Program-made: the position numbers and the translations under genes
The notes under the pieces: generated by a model
Databases searched by the model: none
Told to the model about the DNA's origin: nothing
Seen by the model: only the letters and a program-made list of their open reading frames with translations
Part shown: piece after piece, positions 53,676-61,726 of the stretch
Layout of the letters: the number at the start of each line of letters is the position of its first letter
Numbering within the stretch: the stretch's first letter is position 1
Source of the DNA: Chitinophagaceae bacterium
GTDB taxonomy: Bacteria; Bacteroidota; Bacteroidia; Chitinophagales; Chitinophagaceae
Length of the DNA: 64,000 bases
Assembly (NCBI GenBank): GCA_016719165.1
Contig: JADKAJ010000002.1
Coordinates: 496,001 to 560,000 of the forward strand
Direction of reading: 5' to 3'

Positions 53676-54629
53676 TTAAACTTCTATCGCAACATTTCCT
53701 TTTTTATGTCCATTTTCAACATAAGCATGAGCTTCAGTAATTTGCTCCAACGTATATGTTCTGTCAATTACTGGCTTAAATTTCTCTTTCTCAATGAGCT
53801 CCTTTAGATAAATGATATCTGCTGCTGTATGACTAATGACACCGGTCAAAACTTTTTTCTTATTTGTCCTGGAAATCCATAATCCGTGAAGCGTTTCAGA
53901 AATTCCTGCAGCACTTAGAATCATTATTCCATTTCTATTCAGCGACTTTAAACTTCCTGAAACAGATATTGTTTTCACAGCATCAAAAATCACATCATAC
54001 GTTTCACCATTTCGGGTAAAATCTTCCTTCGTATAATCAATTACTTTATCTGCGCCGATAGATTTTACCAAAGCAATATTTGCAGTGCTGCAAACACCCG
54101 TTACATTAGCTCCAAACGACTTTGCCAATTGAACGGCAGCACTTCCAACCGCACCAGAGGCACCTACTACCAGTACTTTTTGCCCTGGTTTTATCGTTGC
54201 CTTTTTTATAAAGTGCAATGCTGTAACTCCGCCAAAAGGAATGACAGCTGCTTCATTGTGAGAAATATTTGCGGGCTTTAATGCTATTGACCCGTTTTCA
54301 GGCAGACATTTATACTCAGCATAAGAACCAAAACTCATATCTGTATGACCAAAGACAAAATCGTCAACTTTGAAAAGTTTTACATTCTTACCGACACTTT
54401 CGACAACACCTGAAAAAACACTGCCAAGTATTTTAATTTTGGGTTTAAACAAACCGAAAATAAATCTGACCGCAAATGGCTCAGCTTTTCGTAATCGCCA
54501 ATCACCTGAATTAACTGCTGTTGCTTTAACCCGTATTAGAATTTCATTCCCCTTTGGAGTGGGTTTTTCCACATCCTCTATTCGGAGAACCTGGGGCGTA
54601 CCATATTGAAAGTAAACAGCTGCTTTCAT
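53676..54629 (-). CDS. Zinc-less NAD(P)H quinone oxidoreductase-like dehydrogenase
   Basis: 317 aa from the ATG at 54629 (an upstream frame start adds 19 unlikely residues). Medium-chain reductase of the quinone oxidoreductase type: MKAAVYFQYGTPQVLRIEDVEKPTPKGNEILIRV at the start, VNSGDWRLRK, and the nucleotide motif VVGASGAVGSAAVQLAKSFGANVTGVCS (about 151-178). No zinc-ligand cysteines are present. It probably reduces quinones or enals with NADPH. It lies downstream of the GlxA-like regulator on the same strand. Confidence 0.9.
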   Translation of the reverse strand: MKAAVYFQYGTPQVLRIEDVEKPTPKGNEILIRVKATAVNSGDWRLRKAEPFAVRFIFGLFKPKIKILGSVFSGVVESVGKNVKLFKVDDFVFGHTDMSFGSYAEYKCLPENGSIALKPANISHNEAAVIPFGGVTALHFIKKATIKPGQKVLVVGASGAVGSAAVQLAKSFGANVTGVCSTANIALVKSIGADKVIDYTKEDFTRNGETYDVIFDAVKTISVSGSLKSLNRNGIMILSAAGISETLHGLWISRTNKKKVLTGVISHTAADIIYLKELIEKEKFKPVIDRTYTLEQITEAHAYVENGHKKGNVAIEV

Positions 54630-54718
54630 TTTAATGGTTTTATTAATTATCTTAAAAGACTGAGGATAAAAAATATCGACCCCCAACCAGGGTTTAATAC
54701 ACAGAAATGAAACCGGCC

Positions 54719-55633
54719 TTATTTCTTTAATATCCTTTGTAATTGCCTGGCTGTTTTAAATCCACATTTGGAGGCAATATACTCAATAGTATACTCGGGA
54801 TTATTAAGCATGGTACTGGCATATTCCTTTCTTAACAAGGTTAAATATTCCAAAACAGTTGATCCTGTCTTTTCTTTAAACACCCTGCTCAGGTTTCTTG
54901 GGCTCATTCCTACCATTGCAGCCAGTGATTCTATATCATTCTCTTTCGAAAGATTATCGATCAGGTAATCCTGCACTTCATGTATCTGCGGATTGATATG
55001 ATTTCTGTAATCGAGGTAAATGCTTTGTTGTTTATGTGTGCCGCTCCGCCGGTGATAAACTACCAGGCCTCTTGCTACTTTATGTGTAAATAATGCTCCT
55101 TTCAGTTCTTCAAGAATGGCCAAAGCCAGGTCAATACCGGCACTGATGCCTGCACTGGTGTAAACATTATTACTCTTTATATATAAGATATCGGCAACCA
55201 CTTTTGAGCGGGGAAACTGTTGTTGCAAAGCATCAACCCTTCTCCAATGGGTTGTACATTCAGTATCTTTCAGTAAACCGGCATGTCCCAATGCAAAAGC
55301 GCCGCTGCATATGGAACACACGGTTATGCTTTGATCGGAACATTCTTTCAGCCAGTTGAAGAATTCTCTTTCGGCTTTAAATGGAATACTGTTTACATAG
55401 TCATTATCCATGCCCGGCACAAACACAAAATCACCTGCTTTTAATTTTGCCATTTTAAAATTAGCTATATGTCCGAAACCAAGGCCGGCAGTACTAACAG
55501 GCGCTTCGCTGTAACAATAAAACTGAAGGTCTATTTCCATTCCATATATTTTCGCTTCGGTAAAAACCTGCACCGGCCCTGCAAGGTCAAGTAATTCAAC
55601 AGTCGGAGGAATGATAAAAGCTACTGTTTTCAT
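54719..55633 (-). CDS. GlxA family transcriptional regulator (DJ-1/PfpI plus AraC)
   Basis: 304 aa. N-terminal DJ-1/PfpI-like amidotransferase fold (about 1-185) with the nucleophile-elbow Cys in SITVCSICSGAFALGHAG and ICSGAF motif; GYSAGISAGIDLALAILEE-type helices follow. The C-terminal AraC HTH (about 205-304) carries IESLAAMVGMSPRNLSRVFKEKTGSTVLEYLTLLRKEYA and KCGFKTARQLQRILKK. The ligand of such regulators is unknown. Its promoter region carries a weaker version of the operator seen at 58144 and 59134, so it may be autoregulated or the regulator of those genes. Confidence 0.92.
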   Translation of the reverse strand: MKTVAFIIPPTVELLDLAGPVQVFTEAKIYGMEIDLQFYCYSEAPVSTAGLGFGHIANFKMAKLKAGDFVFVPGMDNDYVNSIPFKAEREFFNWLKECSDQSITVCSICSGAFALGHAGLLKDTECTTHWRRVDALQQQFPRSKVVADILYIKSNNVYTSAGISAGIDLALAILEELKGALFTHKVARGLVVYHRRSGTHKQQSIYLDYRNHINPQIHEVQDYLIDNLSKENDIESLAAMVGMSPRNLSRVFKEKTGSTVLEYLTLLRKEYASTMLNNPEYTIEYIASKCGFKTARQLQRILKK

Positions 55634-55659
55634 GTTCTGAATTTATTAAGTTGATAAAG

Positions 55660-55716
55660 TAAAGGTAGGCTGAAGAGTGAGTAGAAAAACAGCCAACAAA
55701 AGGTCAGAAAAAGACA
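55660..55716 (-). promoter_or_regulatory. Promoter of the GlxA gene with an operator-like GTCA-N6-GACA motif
   Basis: GTCAGAAAAAGACA (55703-55716) resembles the GTCA ... GACA part of the sites at 58155 and 59145 at 11 of 14 bases. A -7-like TACCTTTA (minus strand, 55667-55660) lies 36 bases from it; the spacing at the two better sites is 35. Weaker evidence than for those. Confidence 0.35.
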
Positions 55717-55744
55717 TAAAAAAGCCGATCCCCGGGGAACGGCT
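55717..55744 (-). terminator. Terminator of the metallothionein-like gene
   Basis: Minus-strand AGCCG and CGGCT enclose CCCC/GGGG, giving a compact GC-rich stem followed by six T. It lies 24 bases after the stop codon of the peptide gene. Confidence 0.8.
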
Positions 55745-55768
55745 GGTCAAATGTAAAACCTTAATTGC

Positions 55769-55885
55769 TTATTTACAATTGGAGCAGGTACAGTTAGCAC
55801 CGCAATTACAATTGTCACAGGTACAATTAGGATTACTGCATTTTACGTTCTGAGTACTTTGACTCATGTTTGTTGTTGATTTCAT
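55769..55885 (-). CDS. 38-aa metallothionein-like cysteine-rich peptide
   Basis: A short open frame below usual gene-finder limits: eight cysteines in the last 23 residues, at positions 16, 21, 23, 26, 28, 32, 34 and 37 (pattern C-x4-C-x-C-x2-C-x-C-x3-C-x-C-x2-C, with NPNCTCDNCNCG in the middle). This is the spacing and density of a metal-thiolate cluster. The leader (MKSTTNMSQSTQNV) has no signal peptide, so it is cytosolic. A strong -7 element and a terminator bracket it, and the gene upstream encodes an AraC regulator with a metal-binding CxxC. I infer a role in sequestering Cu(I), Zn or Cd; the metal is unknown and no described family is assigned. Confidence 0.75.
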   Translation of the reverse strand: MKSTTNMSQSTQNVKCSNPNCTCDNCNCGANCTCSNCK

Positions 55886-55915
55886 AATTCTTGTTTTTTA
55901 TGTTATTTAATACTT

Positions 55916-55923
55916 CAAAAATA
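55916..55923 (-). promoter_or_regulatory. -7 element TATTTTTG of the metallothionein-like gene
   Basis: Exact TAnnTTTG match on the minus strand, with a leader of about 25 bases to the ATG at 55885. No -33 TTG at the usual distance, which leaves room for activator-dependent transcription. Confidence 0.5.
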
Positions 55924-55982
55924 GGTTGAGAAAGAGTGGTGATTGTTACATTACTTTGGGGATGTGTTGTATAATTTTTAGA

Positions 55983-56549
55983 TTAAATCTTATCTAATGA
56001 TTTACGCTTTGCCATACCAATGTCTCTAAAATAAGTGGGGGTTAACCCTGTTACCTTTTTAAACTGACAAGAAAGATGAGCTACGCTGCTGTACGCAAGA
56101 TCAAAAGCAATTTGAGACAAAGTCATTTGTCCGTACACCAGTAGTTCTTTTGCTCTCTCAATCCGGTGTTCAATAAAATAATTTTCTATTGTTCTTCCTT
56201 CTATTGAAGAAAATAAATGGCTCAGGTAAGTATATTCAAGATTGACCTGGCCGGATATATAGTGGGAAAGTTTAACTTTATTATCGTAATCGCTATTTTC
56301 ATTTCTGGCTCTCTTGATGATCAATTGCTTGATGTGTTCAATTATTGCAGCACTTCGGTTATCAATTAATCCGAATCCTATTTTGTCCAATCTTTTTATC
56401 AACCGTTCCTTTTGATCCGGGATCAATTCATTTTGTAAATGAACCTCGCCATATATAACGTTGTGAAAAGGTATTGCTTCATTCTGTAAAATTTCCTCAA
56501 CGGCAAGAACACATCTATCACAAACCATATTTTTGATGTGAAGTTTCAT
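55983..56549 (-). CDS. AraC regulator with N-terminal HMA-like CxxC domain
   Basis: 188 aa. Residues 1-60 resemble a heavy-metal-associated domain: MKLHIKNMVCDRCVLAVEEIL carries the NMVCDRC metal site (Cys10, Cys13), continuing through VIYGEVHLQNELI and LIKRLDKIGFGLID. Residues about 85-185 are an AraC HTH (EYTYLSHLFSSIEGRTIENYFIEHRIERAKELLVYGQMTLSQIAFDLAYSSVAHLSCQFKKVTGLTPTYF, whose ending matches the conserved AraC tail). A metal bound at CxxC could control DNA binding. Gene order places it between DUF3703 and the metallothionein-like peptide, 97 bases before the latter, the likely target. Confidence 0.9.
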   Translation of the reverse strand: MKLHIKNMVCDRCVLAVEEILQNEAIPFHNVIYGEVHLQNELIPDQKERLIKRLDKIGFGLIDNRSAAIIEHIKQLIIKRARNENSDYDNKVKLSHYISGQVNLEYTYLSHLFSSIEGRTIENYFIEHRIERAKELLVYGQMTLSQIAFDLAYSSVAHLSCQFKKVTGLTPTYFRDIGMAKRKSLDKI

Positions 56550-56585
56550 GCCAGTAATTGATTCAGTTTTGTTCAGATATTTTTT

Positions 56586-56957
56586 TTAAATATTTCTATA
56601 CGGCCTCATGATATCTTTAAGCTCCTCCGGAATTTCCATTACCCGCAGGGGGGGTACATTGGCCCCGCCGGTATTGCCGGTTGGAATTGTTCCAACAAAA
56701 GATTTAATCCCTCCAACCAGAAGTCTTGGTAGTTGGCCAAGGATTTCTTTTCTATTCTTGATTCGTATGCCGAATTTGAGCATCAGCCAATGTACCTGGG
56801 TGTGTTGTACAAACCAGGGCTGGCCGAGAATATGGGCTCTTTCCAAATGTCTCCAGGCAACAGTAAAGTTAGCTTTAGACGTTTCGAGCTTGTAGGTTTC
56901 AAGCTCCTTACGGTAATGGACTTTCAAACCTTCCGGCATTGACCAGTAAAATTTCAT
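56586..56957 (-). CDS. DUF3703 family protein
   Basis: 123 aa. The DUF3703 signature is present: a histidine/arginine-rich helical region AWRHLERAHILGQPWFVQHTQVHWLMLKFGIR (about 34-65), QLPRLLVGGIKSFVGTIPTGNTGGANVPP and a C-terminal MEIPEELKDI. The family is often met beside heavy-metal resistance genes but has no known function; that association is from memory. The gene starts 8 bases after the membrane-protein stop, in the minus-strand cluster with the HMA-AraC gene. Confidence 0.8.
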   Translation of the reverse strand: MKFYWSMPEGLKVHYRKELETYKLETSKANFTVAWRHLERAHILGQPWFVQHTQVHWLMLKFGIRIKNRKEILGQLPRLLVGGIKSFVGTIPTGNTGGANVPPLRVMEIPEELKDIMRPYRNI

Positions 56958-56965
56958 TTTAAAAA

Positions 56966-57385
56966 TTAATCTTCAGTCGAAGGGTTTAACAGATCCGGTT
57001 TATTTACAGCTTTATATTTGATCGTAAGAATATAAAACCCCATGGTGAAATCAATTGACAGGCAAAACAGGTCGTATTCCGGCGGGATCAAACCTGAATC
57101 CTGGAAAATGTGGTATAGTAAATCCCAGATACCGTGCAGAAAATATCCGGCGGCTAAAATGGTACTACTTTTTTTCATCCCATAGTAAGCAATAAAGACG
57201 AACAAGACGGCCTGGGCTGAATTAATAGCCAAAGCCCGGGTATCTGACCAGGCAAACCCTACATAAAGGAACCCGATTCCACAAAGTATCAGACCGTAAA
57301 TCAGTTTTTTGTCAAACTGCTTCAGCATAACAAAAACCAGGATGATTAACAAACCAGATGAAATGCCTATTAAAACTGGTGTCAT
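56966..57385 (-). CDS. DUF6010-like small membrane protein
   Basis: 139 aa with four predicted membrane segments and no catalytic motif. GYFLHGIWDLLYHIFQDSGLIPPEYDLFCLSIDFTMGFYI (about residues 80-120) matches the W-D-x-x-H-H ... IPP ... D pattern of DUF6010 proteins; conserved histidines and aspartates could bind metal. Function unknown. It lies between the cyclase-YHS gene (23 bases upstream) and the DUF3703 gene (8 bases downstream), one operon. Confidence 0.75.
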   Translation of the reverse strand: MTPVLIGISSGLLIILVFVMLKQFDKKLIYGLILCGIGFLYVGFAWSDTRALAINSAQAVLFVFIAYYGMKKSSTILAAGYFLHGIWDLLYHIFQDSGLIPPEYDLFCLSIDFTMGFYILTIKYKAVNKPDLLNPSTED

Positions 57386-57408
57386 GACGTTGATTTTTTA
57401 ATGTTGAT

Positions 57409-58092
57409 TTAATTAAAAATCTGATTTCTTTTATCCTCCATTTTATCAGGAAAAGTTTGATGATGTCTGTGATTATCCCGATATAATTCAACGCACTGCG
57501 CAGAGCAGAAATAATGACCGGCCTGATCAGGATAATAAATTGCATTTTGACGGTCTACTATTACCATTCGGCAAACCGGATCAATAGAATTGCTGTTAAA
57601 TCTATCTGCCTGTAACTCAAAAACCCTTATTTCCTCTTTAATATTTTTAAACGTATGATTGCCTTTTGATAAGAAGTTGCAAACAGATTTATTCTCAACA
57701 GAATCCATAAAATCATTTGAACACCAGAAAGTACCCGGTGCGGCTTTTGCTGCAATTCTTGACACCAGGTTGATCGTAGAACCAAAATAGCTATTATCCC
57801 TTTTTAAAACCTTACCAAAATGAAGCCCTCCGTGCACCTGCAGGAAATATTCTTCATATGCGGTTTTAGCCTCTAATTTAAGTGCAGTTGCCAGCAGGGC
57901 TTCGGGAGAATCAGAGACAAACATAATTTCATCTCCCCTGCGTTCGTGTATGCTGCTGTCTCCCACCAGGCAATTTTTGGCGATCCGGATATAGCGATCT
58001 ATTAAATCGGCAGCCGTAGCCGGCCCATGCGTTTCTGTTAATGCAGTATACCCGGATAAATCAGCCATCAGGATGGCAATATTCTTTTCCAT
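57409..58092 (-). CDS. Class III nucleotide cyclase-like domain fused to a YHS metal-binding domain
   Basis: 227 aa. Residues 1-160: adenylate/guanylate cyclase catalytic domain (IAILMADLSGYTALTETHG; HERRGDEIMFVSDSPEAL; YFGSTINLVSRIAAKAAPG) with metal aspartates D11 and D54 and transition-state residues N108 and R112 in place, so it may be active; nucleotide choice cannot be read. Residues 165-205: YHS domain with DPVCRM (Cys174) and FCSAQC (Cys196, Cys200), known from copper and heavy-metal proteins. First gene of the minus-strand cluster DUF6010-DUF3703-HMA-AraC-metallothionein-like. A cyclase whose output is tuned by metal is the inference; the fusion itself is seen directly. Confidence 0.87.
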   Translation of the reverse strand: MEKNIAILMADLSGYTALTETHGPATAADLIDRYIRIAKNCLVGDSSIHERRGDEIMFVSDSPEALLATALKLEAKTAYEEYFLQVHGGLHFGKVLKRDNSYFGSTINLVSRIAAKAAPGTFWCSNDFMDSVENKSVCNFLSKGNHTFKNIKEEIRVFELQADRFNSNSIDPVCRMVIVDRQNAIYYPDQAGHYFCSAQCVELYRDNHRHHQTFPDKMEDKRNQIFN

Positions 58093-58112
58093 ATGCTTGT
58101 TGGTTTGTATAG

Positions 58113-58168
58113 TAAAGATAGACGGGGTATAAAGACCATAACAGACATGAGGATGTCAAAAACGGACA
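58113..58168 (-). promoter_or_regulatory. Operator-promoter of the cyclase-YHS operon
   Basis: Plus-strand motif (58144-58168): GACATGA, one base, GATGTCAAAA, three bases, GACA, containing the inverted half-sites GACAT/ATGTC. On the minus strand it lies 23 bases before a 7/8 -7 element (TATCTTTA, 58120-58113), and its near edge lies 52 bases upstream of the start codon. No -33 TTG is present, as expected of an activator-dependent promoter. It is matched at 22 of 25 positions by the site at 59134-59158. Confidence 0.6.
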
Positions 58169-58190
58169 AGAACATAGCATGCGACGGTAA

Positions 58191-58222
58191 AACAAAATGC
58201 CCCTTTTGAAAAGGGGCATTTT
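58191..58222 (-). terminator. Terminator of the esterase gene
   Basis: AAAATGCCCC and GGGGCATTTT form a 10-bp stem with a TTTTGAAAA-type loop followed by T-rich sequence on the minus strand, 36 bases after the esterase stop. Confidence 0.88.
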
Positions 58223-58257
58223 AAGAAAAAATAAATGCTGGTTGAATCCGAAAACTA

Positions 58258-59082
58258 TTACCTGTTTTGAAAATAATACTCCAATCCCCTGATAATGTTT
58301 GGGTTTCTTGAACTCATGTGATTCTGATTCTTTTCAATATTTTTTTCCAGCTTTATATTGGTATAATTGATACGAAGAGATTGGTAAAATGTTTCGAACG
58401 GGGCCAGCATCCTGTCAGTTTCTTCGTTTTCTCCAATACCCATAAACACTAACTGCTTTCTGTTCCTGTTAGTTGCCCTGTTATCCCTCTCCATTTGTAA
58501 AGCAACCTGATTGTCAAACCAGAAAGAAGGACTTAAGATAAGGTAGTTGCCAAATACTTTATTGTTAACGCAAAAAGCATAACCACCGAATAAACCCCCA
58601 TACGAATGGCCAAGTATTACCCTGCTTTCCCTGGAAGTATCTGCGTGATAATCCTGTTCCATTTTGGGGATCAACTGCGTTTTAATAAAATTCAGGAACT
58701 GCGGGGCTCCACCGGTAATGGAGCTGATTTTTGTTGGGGTATAATCAATGCTACGGTCTTTCCCATAGCCAATGCTTACCACCAGCACATTCTTCACTCC
58801 ATAATTGTCTGAAATCTCCCTGCACCTGTTGGCAACAAAGCCAAAAATTTCTTTGCCATCCAGCACATAGATCGTTTCATACTTTTCAGTACCAGGATTG
58901 TAATTGTAGGGCAATCCTACCTGTATATTGTAAGTAGCACCACTAGCAGAAGATTGTAAAGTAAACTCTTTGGTTATACCGGAGTTAAATAATTCTTTTG
59001 TACAGGAACTCAACAAAAACAAAAGCAGTATAACCCCTGAAGCAGATCGTATACTTTTAATCAAAACAATTTTCTTTTTCAT
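58258..59082 (-). CDS. Esterase-D-like alpha/beta hydrolase lipoprotein
   Basis: 274 aa. A lipoprotein signal peptide ends at Cys27 (LLSSCTKE). The rest is a putative esterase of the IroE/Fes/EstD type: NPGTEKYETIYVLDGKEIFG, nucleophile Ser160 in RVILGHSYGGLFGGYAF, SPSFWFDN, and GENEETDRM with a candidate acid; the catalytic His is probably in NQNHMSSRNP. Siderophore or acyl-ester hydrolysis at the cell surface is possible; substrate unknown. Its promoter shares the operator-like element of the cyclase-YHS operon, so the two are probably coregulated. Confidence 0.87.
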   Translation of the reverse strand: MKKKIVLIKSIRSASGVILLLFLLSSCTKELFNSGITKEFTLQSSASGATYNIQVGLPYNYNPGTEKYETIYVLDGKEIFGFVANRCREISDNYGVKNVLVVSIGYGKDRSIDYTPTKISSITGGAPQFLNFIKTQLIPKMEQDYHADTSRESRVILGHSYGGLFGGYAFCVNNKVFGNYLILSPSFWFDNQVALQMERDNRATNRNRKQLVFMGIGENEETDRMLAPFETFYQSLRINYTNIKLEKNIEKNQNHMSSRNPNIIRGLEYYFQNR

Positions 59083-59102
59083 TTTTCTTATTTTTTGAAA
59101 GA

Positions 59103-59158
59103 CAAAAATATCCTGGCTTTTTCCGCTGCGTGGGACATGATGATGTCAAAAGCAGACA
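59103..59158 (-). promoter_or_regulatory. Operator-promoter of the esterase gene
   Basis: Motif at 59134-59158 identical to the site at 58144-58168 at 22 of 25 bases. A perfect -7 element TATTTTTG (minus strand, 59110-59103) lies at the same distance, and the motif again begins 52 bases upstream of the start codon (59082). No -33 TTG. Confidence 0.65.
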
Positions 59159-59491
59159 TCAATTCGAATTACCAAGACGAAGGGCGAACATACAACAGGA
59201 TTATTACCTAAAACCAGTCAACTAATTTTAGGACGAGTCGGTTACTTTTCAATTTGGCTTCATATCCAGCCTGACGTTATTAATTTAGCTGTGTCCATAT
59301 CATCAACTTTTATTTATAAATTTAGCTTCAGTTAGCCGGGCGGACGGAATTCTATATCCCCACTTCGGCAAGCCCTACCGTTAGCAGAAATATTATTGAG
59401 TAGTTGTTTAATTTTTGTGGCGTAATAGAAAAATACCTAAATATGTTTTTATTCGTTCCTTAAGAGATAACTGTAAACTTGTATTAACATA
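59159..59491. other. Gene-less interval before the glycosidase gene
   Basis: 333 bases with no convincing open frame or RNA. It holds AT-rich sequence, scattered GTTAGC-type words (near 59333 and 59391) like those that flank single foreign genes in Bacteroidota, and no clear terminator. Confidence 0.4.
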
Positions 59492-61504
59492 ATGAACAGA
59501 CTGTTTCCGCTAAAGCTGTTGATTTCAATCCTTATTTTGGCTGTTCTTTGTTGCATAACAGGCAAATTGTTTTCGCAGGAATATCGCCGCTGGCAAATAA
59601 ATGAAGATGGCTCCATTTCGTGGATAATCAACAACAACATCCCGCATGACGATCATATAGAAATGAGCGGAAAAAAAATCTCCTGCGTTCTCAGGTATGG
59701 CGTACATGCAGATAGTTCTTTTCATGCGACCCGCAGCCTTGTGTGGCCAATGCTGAGAACGATTCCTAATAATACACATGCCAGTCTCACCCGCCAGTTC
59801 CCATTGGATGCATTTGATTTGGTAACTGTAAACTATAAACCCATAATAGCTGAAAAAGTAGTTTCTATATCGATCAAAGGAACATTGCATGTTAAAAGTA
59901 TAGCCGGTAATAATCTTGAATTGACCCGGGAGTATTTTCCATCAACATCATTGCCGGTTTACTGTGAAGTTTACACTATTAAGAATAAATCCAAAAATGG
60001 CTGCCTGGTAGAAATACCAAAGGTGAATAATATTTATTATACCGATCCCACTAAAGGAACGGAAGGAAGTTATGCTTTGCATGTTGATGTTTTCAACGTA
60101 GGGCATTTCCAGCTTCAGACAAATGATTCTATCAGTTTCTCTGTTTTTTATTCCGGGGTTAACGCAAATGAACAAGTACCTGTGGCGGATGTGTATCATG
60201 AAAAAGAAAAACGTCTTGAATTCGTTCGTGAAGTTTGGAAAAATCTTGTATTGGAAACACCAGACACCGTATTGAACAGAGAATTTGCATTTGCTAAAAT
60301 AAGGGCGGCCGAAAGTATTTTTGAAACCAAAGGTGGTCCGATGCACGGGCCGGGCGGAGAATCTTATTATGCCGCCATATGGGCCAATGATCAGGCTGAA
60401 TACATTGGACCTTTCTTTCCCTTTCTTGGTTATGCGTATGGAAATGAGGCATCATTGAATGCCTATCTTCATTTTGCAAGATTCATAAACAAAGAGTACA
60501 AACCTATTCCAAGTTCGATTATTGCTGAAGGAACAGATATCTGGAATGGAGCCGGCGACCGTGGAGACGGTGCAATGATTGCCTACGGTGCCACCCGTTA
60601 TGCACTTGCTTGCGGTGATCTGAAACAGGCGGCACAATTATGGCCATTGATTGAATGGTGTCTTGAATATTGCCGGCGGAAATTAAATAAGGAAGGCGTG
60701 GTAAGCTCCGATACTGATGAATTAGAAGGTCGCCTTCCTTCGGGGAGCGCCAATCTCTGTACTTCTTCTTTATATTATGATGCATTGATTTTTGCTGCAT
60801 ACCTTGGTGAAGCTTTAGGCAAGGAAAAAAAACAACTTGCACTTTATAAGAAGCAGGCTGTACAATTGAAACAGGCTATTGAAAAATATTTTGGTTCAAA
60901 AATAGGAGGATTTGATACCTATAAATATTACAAAGAAAATGATACTCTGAGAGCCTGGATCTGCATTCCGCTAACGATGGGCATTTATGAACGTAAGGCA
61001 GGAACCATCGCTGCTTTGTTCTCACCGGGATTATGGACTGAGGATGGGTTGGCCAGTCTTGCCGGTGATAAAACATTTTGGGACAGATCAACCTTATATG
61101 CTTTAAGAGGCGTATTGGCAAGCGGTGAAACGGATCAAGCGTTGCGTTTTTTGCATAATTATTCCAACCGCCGCCTATTGGGAGATCATGTTCCTTATCC
61201 TGTAGAAGCTTATCCGGAAGGAAACCAACGCCATCTTTCTGCAGAAAGCGGCTTGTATTGCAGGATCTTTACAGAGGGGTTGTTTGGCATGAGGCCTACG
61301 GGTCTGTACAGTTTCAACTTTACACCACGTCTTCCCTCATCGTGGCCCCGAATGAGCCTTCGGCATATCCGGGCATTTGAACATGACTTTGATATTATTG
61401 TTAAAAGAGCAGGTGGAAAGCTGAAAGTGACCTTATCCGAAGGAGAAAAAATCATTATGACTAAACTCATTAAAGATGGAGATTTAGTAAAAGTTCATTT
61501 TTAA
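59492..61504 (+). CDS. Six-hairpin ((alpha/alpha)6-barrel) glycosidase-like exported protein
   Basis: 670 aa with a signal peptide (residues about 1-28, ending GKLFSQ). The N-terminal part (about 30-255) is beta-rich. The C-terminal part (about 265-590) is a helical barrel with barrel-type motifs: GGPMHGPGGESYYAAIWANDQAEYIGPFFPFLGYAYG, SDTDELEGRLPSGSANLCTSSLYYDALIFAAYLG and FWDRSTLYALRGVLASGETDQAL; Asp, Glu and Trp in the first two are candidate active-site residues. I can place it only at superfamily level (the fold shared by GH78, GH95 and GH65-type enzymes); it may be a rhamnosidase or related exo-enzyme. Its closest functional neighbour is the GH95 gene at the other end of the window. Confidence 0.7.
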   Translation: MNRLFPLKLLISILILAVLCCITGKLFSQEYRRWQINEDGSISWIINNNIPHDDHIEMSGKKISCVLRYGVHADSSFHATRSLVWPMLRTIPNNTHASLTRQFPLDAFDLVTVNYKPIIAEKVVSISIKGTLHVKSIAGNNLELTREYFPSTSLPVYCEVYTIKNKSKNGCLVEIPKVNNIYYTDPTKGTEGSYALHVDVFNVGHFQLQTNDSISFSVFYSGVNANEQVPVADVYHEKEKRLEFVREVWKNLVLETPDTVLNREFAFAKIRAAESIFETKGGPMHGPGGESYYAAIWANDQAEYIGPFFPFLGYAYGNEASLNAYLHFARFINKEYKPIPSSIIAEGTDIWNGAGDRGDGAMIAYGATRYALACGDLKQAAQLWPLIEWCLEYCRRKLNKEGVVSSDTDELEGRLPSGSANLCTSSLYYDALIFAAYLGEALGKEKKQLALYKKQAVQLKQAIEKYFGSKIGGFDTYKYYKENDTLRAWICIPLTMGIYERKAGTIAALFSPGLWTEDGLASLAGDKTFWDRSTLYALRGVLASGETDQALRFLHNYSNRRLLGDHVPYPVEAYPEGNQRHLSAESGLYCRIFTEGLFGMRPTGLYSFNFTPRLPSSWPRMSLRHIRAFEHDFDIIVKRAGGKLKVTLSEGEKIIMTKLIKDGDLVKVHF

Positions 61505-61726
61505 AATGGCAATAATCGGTAAACATAGATGGTTTTAATGCCGGTGCAATTATTTAGTTGCTATTATGAAATACCTCTGACAACACGGTATTTGCAAAAG
61601 CAGTGCAGGACTATCAACTCTTTAGCATCAGCAATGTCGCCTCAGCGGTTCGGGCAGGACAATCAATGAATTCCCAACCTGCATAAAGCCCTGGACGTAT
61701 GCTGCATTTTAGGAAACGACTCGACA

